NCBI GenBank assembly: GCA_004525875.1
Contig: SPBQ01000157.1
Location: 1-5,945 of the forward strand
Source of the DNA: Myxococcales bacterium
Lineage (GTDB): Bacteria > Desulfobacterota_B > Binatia > UBA1149 > SPBQ01
Length of the DNA: 5,945 bases
Direction: 5' to 3'
Each line of letters starts with the position of its first letter. Position 1 is the first letter of the stretch. The position numbers were made by a program, and so were the translations under genes. The notes under the pieces are model-generated. The model searched no databases. It was given only the letters and a program-made list of their open reading frames with translations, and was not told where the DNA came from. Shown here piece by piece: positions 1 to 5,190 of the stretch.

Positions 1-1085
1 ACGGCCTCGTGCAGGAAGCCGTAGCCGTGCAGCCGCCCCGCCGAGAGCTGGCCGCCGTGCGTGTTGAGCGGCAGCTCGCCGTCCAGAGCGATGCGTTCTC
101 CGCCCTCGATGAACGCTCCGCTCTCGCCCTTCGCGCAGAAGCCGAGCGCCTCGAGCCAGGCCATCGCGATGAAGCTGAAGCCGTCGTACAGCTCCGCGAC
201 CTCGACGTCCCCCGGCTTCAGATCGGTCCGCTCCCAGAGCAGCTTGCCGGCGTCGCGCAGGGCCATCGTCGTCAGGTCGTCGAACTGATCCCAGGAAGGT
301 CGGCCGTGCAGCGCACTGCCGACGGCCTCGACGCGAACCTCCGGCTTGGCGAGGTCGGCGGCCGTGTCGATGGCCGAGACCACGAATGCGGTGCAGCCGT
401 CGACAGGCACGTCACAGTCGAACAGGCAGAACGGCGAGGAGATCAACCGTGCCGCGAGGTAGTCGTCGATCGACATGGGATCGCGGTAGATCGCTTTCGG
501 ATTGCGGCCGGCATTGCGGCGGTCGTTGAGGGCGATCCAGGCCATCTGCTCGCGCGTAGTGCCATACTCATGAAAGTGGCGCTGCGCGAACATCGCGATC
601 CAGCAGGCGGCCGACGCGGCGCCGAACGGCAGTGTCCACTGCATCGGACCGAACGCGCGGAACCCCTTGCCGCCACCGCTGGAGACACCGATCCCCTGGC
701 GGCGGCCGTCCCCTTGCGCGGTCGACTCCCACACCGTCCGAAAGCAAAGGACGTGCTTTGCCAGCCCGGTCGCCACCGCCGCGCACGCGTTGATGACCGA
801 ACCGAGCTGCCCGGGCAGCTCCGGGCCGCCCGAGAACCAGTTGAGATGGAGGCGCAAGGCGTCCTGGACGTCGGTACACCCCGCTCCGGTGAAACCGGGC
901 GCTCCCGGCACCATGCCGCCGGGGTAGGTCGACAGACCGTCGATATCCTCTCGCGTGAGACCCGCGTCGGCGATCGCTTCCAGGCACGCGTCGATGGTGA
1001 GCGCGAGCGGATCGACGCCCAGACGCCGCCCGACGCGCGACTGGCCGAGGCCGGAGATAAGAGTCTTGCGCTCGAGGGCATCCAC
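1..1085 (-). CDS. Thiolase-superfamily protein, Ltp2-like (lipid-transfer protein type), 3' end cut by window edge
   Basis: This is the last visible gene of the operon, and 361 residues can be read before the window ends. Family members are usually somewhat under 400 residues, so only a short C-terminal piece is missing. I place the start at GTG 1085: the upstream gene's TAG lies in the same frame 9 bases earlier, and GGAG (1092-1095) sits 6 bases before the GTG. Recognisable segments are ISGLGQSRVG (10-19), HVLCFRTVWE (111-120), LFDCDVPVDG (221-230), AELYDGFSF (297-305) and NTHGGQLSAGRLHGYG (341-356). These are hallmarks of the SCP2-thiolase/lipid-transfer-protein branch. Two catalytic positions look wrong for a thiolase. 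By alignment the nucleophile should fall near residues 89-93, where there is no cysteine, and the GHP histidine is replaced by Arg351, with Tyr355 nearby. With the adjacent DUF35 gene this suggests a CoA-ester retro-aldolase like Ltp2 of steroid side-chain degradation. A thiolase using Cys101 cannot be excluded. The family is certain; the reaction is inferred. Confidence 0.9.
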   Translation of the reverse strand, partial: MDALERKTLISGLGQSRVGRRLGVDPLALTIDACLEAIADAGLTREDIDGLSTYPGGMVPGAPGFTGAGCTDVQDALRLHLNWFSGGPELPGQLGSVINACAAVATGLAKHVLCFRTVWESTAQGDGRRQGIGVSSGGGKGFRAFGPMQWTLPFGAASAACWIAMFAQRHFHEYGTTREQMAWIALNDRRNAGRNPKAIYRDPMSIDDYLAARLISSPFCLFDCDVPVDGCTAFVVSAIDTAADLAKPEVRVEAVGSALHGRPSWDQFDDLTTMALRDAGKLLWERTDLKPGDVEVAELYDGFSFIAMAWLEALGFCAKGESGAFIEGGERIALDGELPLNTHGGQLSAGRLHGYGFLHEA

Positions 1086-1091
1086 GGCTCG

Positions 1092-1095
1092 CTCC
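1092..1095 (-). promoter_or_regulatory. Ribosome binding site deciding the GTG start of the thiolase-like gene
   Basis: GGAG reads on the minus strand 6 bases before GTG 1085 and overlaps the TAG stop of the DUF35 gene. An out-of-frame ATG lies 4 bases inside the gene. Only the GTG frame gives the conserved thiolase-family protein. Confidence 0.7.
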
Positions 1096-1526
1096 TACTC
1101 CCCCGTCGCGGTGGCGTCGGCCGGCTCGAAGAGCGGCAGGTACACGTCGTCACCAACGTCCTCAAAACACACCTTCACGGGCATCTCGATGTGCACGCTC
1201 TCCTGCGTGCAGCCCACGATATTCGTCGTCAGCCGCAGACCCGGCTGCTCGTCGAGCTCGACGATCGCGACGATGTAGGGAGGATCGAAGCCGGGAATCC
1301 AAGGTTGATGGTTCACCGTGTACGTGAGCAGACGGCCCCGACCGGAAACGGCACGAACCTCGAGGTCGCGGCCGAGGCACTGCGGACAGACCGGCGCCGG
1401 CGGATGGACGTACGTCTTGCAGGCAACGCAGCACAGGAAGCGTAGCTTCCCCTCCGCCCCTCCCTTCCAGAAGTGCTCGTTCTCGTCGTTTACGGCCGGG
1501 AGGATGCGGAACGGCTTGTCGCTCAT
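1095..1526 (-). CDS. DUF35 zinc-ribbon/OB-fold protein, probable partner of the thiolase-like enzyme
   Basis: A 143-residue protein, the normal length for a stand-alone DUF35 protein. Residues 14-30 form the N-terminal helix (DENEHFWKGGAEGKLRF). A rubredoxin-like zinc ribbon follows, with Cys33-x2-Cys36 and Cys47-x2-Cys50 as the likely zinc ligands. The OB-fold then runs from about residue 58 (GRGRLLTYTVNHQPWIPGF at 62-80) to EDVGDDVYLPLFEP near the end. In characterised systems DUF35 proteins bind CoA thioesters and dock onto thiolase-fold enzymes: the archaeal thiolase/HMG-CoA synthase complex uses one, and the ChsH2 DUF35 domain is required by the aldolase Ltp2. The gene order here, immediately before a thiolase-like gene, fits that role. 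Its ATG overlaps the upstream TGA as ATGA and no Shine-Dalgarno is evident, so translation is probably coupled to the SDR gene. It is expected to be cytoplasmic. Confidence 0.93.
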   Translation of the reverse strand: MSDKPFRILPAVNDENEHFWKGGAEGKLRFLCCVACKTYVHPPAPVCPQCLGRDLEVRAVSGRGRLLTYTVNHQPWIPGFDPPYIVAIVELDEQPGLRLTTNIVGCTQESVHIEMPVKVCFEDVGDDVYLPLFEPADATATGE

Positions 1527-2272
1527 GTACGCATGATCTGACCGCCGTCGACGGCCACGATCTGCGCCGTGACGAAGCTGGCGTCGTCGGAGAGGAGGAA
1601 CAGGCAGGTGCCGACCATCTCCTCGGGACGCGCGAGGCGCTGAATCGCCATTCCCTTGACGATCTCGCCCATGAACTCCTTCGGCACGACGGTGCGCGTG
1701 GCCTCGGTGTCGGTCGGTCCCGGCGCGATCGCGTTCACGCGGATACCGCGGCCACCGAGCTCCTTGGCGAGGCTCTGCGTGAGTCCGTTCAACGCGAGCT
1801 TGGCGATGCCGTAGTACCCGGCCCCCATCCACGCCGCGGTCGAGGACTGGTTGATGATGGCGCCACCGCCACGCTCGATCATCGACTCGTAGACGGCTCG
1901 GGTCGCCAGCAGGGCGCCGGTCATGTTCACCGCCATGAACTTCTCGTAGTAATCCATCGGCATGGTCAGCATCGAATGCAGCTCCATGCTCTTGTAGATC
2001 GCCGCATTGTTGACGAGATAATCGACACCACCGAACGCGTCACGCACCGCCTTGCCCATCGCCAGCGTCGACGACTCGTCCGAGACGTCGGTGGCGACGA
2101 ACAGCGCCTTACCGCCCTCGGCCGCGATCTCGGCGGCGACTCGCTTGCCGGCGTCCGCGTCCAGCTCGGCCACGACCACGGCCGCCCCTTCGGCCGCGAG
2201 CGCTCTGGCGTAACATTCGCCGATTCCGCCACCTGATCCGGTAACGACGGCCACCTTGTCCCTGAAACGCAT
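1523..2272 (-). CDS. Short-chain dehydrogenase/reductase (classical SDR)
   Basis: A 249-residue classical SDR. The Rossmann cofactor motif TGSGGGIG spans residues 11-18. A Glu-Leu-Asp (36-38) ends the second strand and favours NAD(H) over NADP(H). D62-V63 contacts adenine, and the NNAA motif is at 88-91. The catalytic set is Asn116, Ser143/Ser144, Tyr154 and Lys158 (YxxxK). RVNAIAPGPTDTEATR covers 178-193, and the C-terminal VDGG is at 241-244. The Ser-to-Tyr spacing is about three residues shorter than in the textbook enzymes; I recall the same NQSSTAAW version from mycobacterial relatives. The enzyme should oxidise a secondary alcohol or reduce a ketone, plausibly a ring or beta-hydroxyacyl-CoA group. 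The ATG at 2272 is chosen because GGAAAGGGG lies 5 bases upstream; the open frame extends further but lacks family similarity. The gene follows the amidohydrolase by 38 bases and overlaps the DUF35 start by 4. The substrate is unknown. Confidence 0.95.
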   Translation of the reverse strand: MRFRDKVAVVTGSGGGIGECYARALAAEGAAVVVAELDADAGKRVAAEIAAEGGKALFVATDVSDESSTLAMGKAVRDAFGGVDYLVNNAAIYKSMELHSMLTMPMDYYEKFMAVNMTGALLATRAVYESMIERGGGAIINQSSTAAWMGAGYYGIAKLALNGLTQSLAKELGGRGIRVNAIAPGPTDTEATRTVVPKEFMGEIVKGMAIQRLARPEEMVGTCLFLLSDDASFVTAQIVAVDGGQIMRT

Positions 2273-2277
2273 ACGTA

Positions 2278-2286
2278 CCCCTTTCC
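2278..2286 (-). promoter_or_regulatory. Ribosome binding site of the SDR gene
   Basis: GGAAAGGGG on the minus strand lies 5 bases before ATG 2272. It sets the start within a longer open frame that begins upstream inside the amidohydrolase gene. The Rossmann strand DKVAVVTG begins right after this start, as expected for the family. Confidence 0.6.
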
Positions 2287-2310
2287 GGTCACACGCTCGC
2301 GACGCGCTGG

Positions 2311-3618
2311 CTACTCCACCGGCGCGGCGAACGCGCTGGCAAGCTGATTGACGATGTCCTGCGCGGTCACCGGCGTGCCGGCCCCCTCGGTCGGCGGCTT
2401 GCCACCGTGACTCTTGAGCGCGAGATCGACGTCGGTCGCCTCGGCACGCAGCGCCGCAACCAGGCACTGCTCTTTAGGCCGATGTTTGAACGCGTCGAGC
2501 CGAAAATGCCGGAGCGCGTTCTCGTGCGTGATCTTGTTGACGTCATCGTCAGGCACGCCCTGCATGCTGACGGCGAGACGCTCCGGAGCGTTCGGCCACG
2601 TGGTATCGGAGTGTGGGTAGTCGCACTCCCACGTGATCGTATCGATTCCGATGCGGTCGCGCATGGCCACCCCGACCGGATCGTCGATGAAGCAGGTGAT
2701 GACGTGATCGCGAAACACCTCGCTCGGTTTCGAGCGGCCGAAATCTTGATGGGTCCACGCCTTGTGATGCTCGTAGACGTAGTCGACGCGATCGAGAAAG
2801 TATGGAATCCAGCCGATCCCGCCTTCGGAGAGCGCGAACTTGATGCCCGGGAACTCGCGCATCAGGCGCGACCAGAGCAGGTCCGATGCGCAGCCGAAGA
2901 TATTGATCGGCTGCACCGTGATCATCACGTCGACCGGTGCGTCCATCGAGGTGAAGGCCATGCCCGCGCCGGAGCCGATGTGAATGCAGATGACCGAGCC
3001 TTCCTCCTCACATGCGCGCCAGAACGGATCCCAGCTCCGATCGTGCAGGCTCGGCACGCCGTTCTTCTCGGGATTCTCCGAGAAGCTGATGGCATGGCAA
3101 CCCATCTTCGCCACGCGGCGGACTTCGGCGGCCGCCAGCTCGGCGTCCCAGATCGGCGGCAGCGACAGTGGGATGAAGCGGCCGGGATGGCTCCCGCACC
3201 ACGACTCGATGTGCCAGTCGTTGTAGGCGCGCAGGCAGGCCAGCGCGAGCTCCTTGTCCTTGCAGTTGGCGAAGACCTGACCGACGAAGCCGGGGAACGA
3301 CGGGAAACAGATCGAGGCGAGCACGCCGTTGGCGTTCATGTCGCCGATGCGAGCATCGACGTCGTAGCAGCCTGGCCGCAGCTGGTCGAAGGACGTCGGC
3401 TCGACGCCGTACTCCTCCGGCGGACGGCCCGCCACGGCGTTCAAGCCGATGTTCGGCAGGCTCGCGCCCTCGAACGTCCACACGTCGCTGCCGTCGCTCT
3501 TGCGGACGTGTTTCGGCGCGCGATCCGCCAGATTGCGTGGCATCCGGCCCTCGAACACGTCGGGCGGTTCGACCACGTGGTCATCGACGCTGACGAGGAT
3601 CATGTCATCCGGACGCAT
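2311..3618 (-). CDS. Amidohydrolase-2 family metal-dependent hydrolase/decarboxylase
   Basis: 435 residues, a TIM-barrel protein of the amidohydrolase-related (ACMSD-like, Amidohydro_2) family. Visible family marks are VSVDDHVVEPPDVF at 9-22, GRFIPL at 146-151, ICIHIGSG at 210-217 (His213 a likely metal ligand), ALSEGGIGWIP at 262-272 (Glu265), WECDYPHSDTTWP at 330-342 (Asp333 the likely final metal ligand) and ENALRHFRL at 366-374. The first-strand metal motif is D-D-H rather than H-x-H, a variant common in this subgroup. Known relatives are zinc enzymes that hydrolyse or decarboxylate, and this copy often sits in steroid-, terpenoid- or aromatic-type CoA catabolism operons. About 55 residues follow the barrel (from 380), more than the barrel needs. 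I chose ATG 3618 over GTG 3633 because GGAGGAG lies 6 bases before the ATG and overlaps the GTG region. It is the first gene of the tight four-gene run. The specific reaction is not predictable. Confidence 0.92.
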   Translation of the reverse strand: MRPDDMILVSVDDHVVEPPDVFEGRMPRNLADRAPKHVRKSDGSDVWTFEGASLPNIGLNAVAGRPPEEYGVEPTSFDQLRPGCYDVDARIGDMNANGVLASICFPSFPGFVGQVFANCKDKELALACLRAYNDWHIESWCGSHPGRFIPLSLPPIWDAELAAAEVRRVAKMGCHAISFSENPEKNGVPSLHDRSWDPFWRACEEEGSVICIHIGSGAGMAFTSMDAPVDVMITVQPINIFGCASDLLWSRLMREFPGIKFALSEGGIGWIPYFLDRVDYVYEHHKAWTHQDFGRSKPSEVFRDHVITCFIDDPVGVAMRDRIGIDTITWECDYPHSDTTWPNAPERLAVSMQGVPDDDVNKITHENALRHFRLDAFKHRPKEQCLVAALRAEATDVDLALKSHGGKPPTEGAGTPVTAQDIVNQLASAFAAPVE

Positions 3619-3624
3619 CCTGTT

Positions 3625-3631
3625 CTCCTCC
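3625..3631 (-). promoter_or_regulatory. Strong ribosome binding site of the amidohydrolase gene
   Basis: GGAGGAG on the minus strand, with a 6-base spacer to ATG 3618, is the best Shine-Dalgarno in the window. It excludes the in-frame GTG at 3633 as the main start, because that codon precedes the site. Confidence 0.75.
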
Positions 3632-3675
3632 ACCCGCGCGACCGCGTGACCGCACGGATCGTGGTCGCGAGCGTT

Positions 3676-3692
3676 TTTGACGAACCGTCAAA
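3676..3692. promoter_or_regulatory. Perfect 7-bp-arm palindrome, candidate operator upstream of the operon
   Basis: TTTGACG-AAC-CGTCAAA is an exact inverted repeat with a 3-base centre, located 58 to 74 bases before the amidohydrolase start. Its size and symmetry fit a dimeric repressor site of the TetR or GntR kind. The left half on the minus strand also contains TTGACG, close to a -35 hexamer, but I find no convincing -10 at 16-18 bases. It is AT-rich against a GC-rich background, which makes chance less likely. No regulator gene is in the window to pair it with. Confidence 0.45.
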
Positions 3693-3746
3693 TTCCTCGA
3701 AGCGTGCACGATTGCCGGGAAAGTTGCAAGGCGCGGCCGGTCCGGC

Positions 3747-4850
3747 TCACAAGCCCAGGCGTGCGAGAAACGCGCGGATCTCGGCGAAGACCTTCTTGCG
3801 GCCGAACGGCGCTACGTGGCTGCCCGCGAACCAATAGATTCCGGGCTCGCCCCAGTGCGCCCACAGCCACTGCGGGTGTTCGGCCGGGACGATACGGTCA
3901 CCTAGGCCCGCGACGATCAGCGCTCGATCGGGCGACAATCGTAACTCATAGGTAAGCGGGCTGTGAACGCGGTAGGCCGCCTGGAACTCCTCGCGCGCGA
4001 GCGCCGCGGGTCGTGAGCGGTAGCGAGTGCTGGCCGCCATGAAACGGTGCGCGAGGTCGCCGAAGCAGACCGGCGCAATGATCGGGATCACGAAGTCGAG
4101 CTCGTCGCTCAGGCCGGCCATCAGCGAGGCGACATAACCGCCGAGACTGATACCGACCAGCCCGAGCGGACGGCCGCTGTGATGTCGGACCCATCGCACC
4201 AGCGCGCTGATGTCGTGCACGGCCTGGCCGAGCGCCTCGTTGATCTCGGCGACGTCGGTGCTGGCGAACGCGCGGCCCGAGAGGCGCACCCCCTCCGGCG
4301 TACGACGGCCGTGCAACGGCAGCGTGAAGAGGATCACGTCGAAACCGGCAGCGTAGAAGTCGGAGGCCATCAGTGCCGTCGCATCGATACTCGGATATCC
4401 CGTGCCGAATCCGTGCAAGGCAACGATGGTTGGGTGGTCGCGCGCACCGGCGTGGTACCAGCGCTCTGCGTGCGCGACGTGGTTCGCGATGGCCGCCTGA
4501 TGCACAGCGAGATGGTCCGGATTCACAGGTGCGTAGCGACTCTCGAATCTGAGCCCCTCACGGCTGGCCCCGCAGCGAGCGTCGCCCAACGGCTCGACCT
4601 CGACGACCGCGGCGGCCGGCCCGTCGTCGAGAAACGCGAAGAATCGCCGCGGCTCGCAATCGAAGGGGCTGCCCGTGTAGAACGCCGCCGAGGCACGCAA
4701 CGACTCAGCCTCGGCCGGGTCGGGCATGATCGTCCGGTCGATGATCGCGCGAGCTCCGCGCAGCACCACGCTGTCGATGCCCGCAGCGATCTCGGCGAGG
4801 AGGGAGCTCCCGCGCGTGGCGGTGGCGAGCCGGCCGGGCGCTGAGCTCAC
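3747..4850 (-). CDS. Alpha/beta hydrolase with a long N-terminal region
   Basis: 367 residues. The hydrolase core starts near residue 140: TIVALHGFGTG (141-151) provides the oxyanion-hole turn. The nucleophile elbow is GISLGG with Ser235, the acid is probably Asp318 in GLGDRIVP, and the base is His345 in AGSHVAPFGR. The set is complete and correctly ordered, so an active serine esterase, thioesterase or lipase-like enzyme is expected. The roughly 135 residues before the core are unusual for a small hydrolase. They contain SPFDCEPRRFFAFLDD (61-76) and RFESRYAPVNPDH (101-113), and could form an N-terminal beta-rich cap. No signal peptide is seen, so it is likely cytoplasmic. The start is GTG 4850, the first possible codon in this frame, preceded 5 bases away by a G7 run that could serve as ribosome site; this start is less certain than the others. 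It is 128 bases upstream of the amidohydrolase and may be a separate unit that supplies a hydrolysed ester to the same pathway. Confidence 0.88.
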   Translation of the reverse strand: MSSAPGRLATATRGSSLLAEIAAGIDSVVLRGARAIIDRTIMPDPAEAESLRASAAFYTGSPFDCEPRRFFAFLDDGPAAAVVEVEPLGDARCGASREGLRFESRYAPVNPDHLAVHQAAIANHVAHAERWYHAGARDHPTIVALHGFGTGYPSIDATALMASDFYAAGFDVILFTLPLHGRRTPEGVRLSGRAFASTDVAEINEALGQAVHDISALVRWVRHHSGRPLGLVGISLGGYVASLMAGLSDELDFVIPIIAPVCFGDLAHRFMAASTRYRSRPAALAREEFQAAYRVHSPLTYELRLSPDRALIVAGLGDRIVPAEHPQWLWAHWGEPGIYWFAGSHVAPFGRKKVFAEIRAFLARLGL

Positions 4851-5147
4851 GCGCGCCCCCCCGGACGCGACTCCCCCGCCAACGCGCCCGCAACCCCAAC
4901 CGTCGTTGCGTAGAATGTCCCCGATCCCACGTAGGCACTTACGACCACCGGCGCGGGCGCGTCAACAGAAGAGCGCGCATCAGGGCCCATAGGGCAACCG
5001 CAGACGGCGGCTCGATGGTCGTGTCGAGGAGGGAGCGCATTGTCGCCGTACCCGGGTTCTCGCCTCCTACCCTACGCGAAAACTCTGCGTTGCTTCGCCT
5101 TGCCCGGAGAGACTAAGAATAGCGAGTTGTGCCGGCAGGGCTCCTCT

Positions 5148-5171
5148 GGGCGGGGGGCCTACCCCGAGCCC
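5148..5171 (+). promoter_or_regulatory. GC-rich hairpin in the leader of the secreted-protein gene
   Basis: GGGC-G-GGGG, a six-base loop GGCCTA, then CCCC-GA-GCCC can pair as two 4-bp helices broken by a small internal loop. It ends 19 bases before ATG 5191, just upstream of the ribosome site. No U-run follows, so it is not a standard terminator. It could influence mRNA stability or translation, but in DNA this GC-rich such pairing may be accidental. Confidence 0.3.
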
Positions 5172-5179
5172 GCCTATGC

Positions 5180-5184
5180 GAGGA
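5180..5184 (+). promoter_or_regulatory. Ribosome binding site of the secreted-protein gene
   Basis: GAGGA lies 6 bases before ATG 5191. An in-frame ATG at 5176 would add five residues (MRGFT) and has no comparable site upstream. The ATG at 5191 also gives the more typical signal-peptide start MKAS. Confidence 0.6.
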
Positions 5185-5190
5185 TTCACA

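Larger units (their letters stand above)
3619..3746. other. Intergenic region between the hydrolase gene and the amidohydrolase operon
   Basis: 128 bases separate two genes on the same strand. It holds the amidohydrolase ribosome site, the TTTGACG/CGTCAAA palindrome and, just after the hydrolase stop, a small GCCGG-A-CCGGC inverted repeat (3738-3748, overlapping the stop codon). No T-run follows either repeat, so I see no intrinsic terminator. The region probably carries the operon promoter, and read-through from the hydrolase gene is possible. Confidence 0.5.
4851..5190. other. Divergent intergenic region, 340 bases
   Basis: This lies between the leftward hydrolase gene and the rightward secreted-protein gene, so it should contain both promoters. 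I see no convincing protein-coding frame or tRNA. Items noted are a C7 run at 4856-4862 beside the hydrolase start; an inverted repeat CGCAAC/GTTGCG (4889-4894 and 4905-4910, 10-base spacer) directly followed by TAGAAT (4911-4916), a -10-like hexamer on the plus strand without a matching -35; and a GC-rich hairpin at 5148-5171. Open frames that cross the area have no recognisable protein features. Promoters could not be assigned with confidence. Confidence 0.5.

Noticed and set aside
443..1165. Minus-strand open frame (240 codons) covering the thiolase-like start, with an ATG at 1081
   Set aside because: The product is Arg/Ser/Pro-rich and unlike any family; shifting to the GTG 1085 frame gives the conserved thiolase-family sequence throughout.
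9..1445. Long plus-strand open frame (478 codons) opposite the thiolase-like and DUF35 genes
   Set aside because: It is Arg/Ala/Glu-rich with no recognisable domain and lies antisense to two clearly conserved proteins; long antisense frames are expected in GC-rich coding DNA.
2273..2467. Longer version of the SDR gene starting near 2467
   Set aside because: The extra 65 residues overlap the amidohydrolase C-terminus and have no SDR similarity. GGAAAGGGG just before ATG 2272 marks the true start.
3676..3692. Palindrome considered as an intrinsic terminator of the hydrolase gene
   Set aside because: The stem is only 7 bp with a 3-base loop and no T-run follows on either strand; an operator is more plausible.
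2407..3837. Long plus-strand open frame (476 codons) opposite the amidohydrolase
   Set aside because: Antisense to a strongly recognisable amidohydrolase, with Arg/Asp/Val-rich composition and no family motif. It also runs through the palindrome and intergenic gap.
4047..4844. Plus-strand open frame (265 codons) opposite the alpha/beta hydrolase
   Set aside because: The opposite strand encodes a hydrolase with an intact catalytic set; this frame shows no domain.
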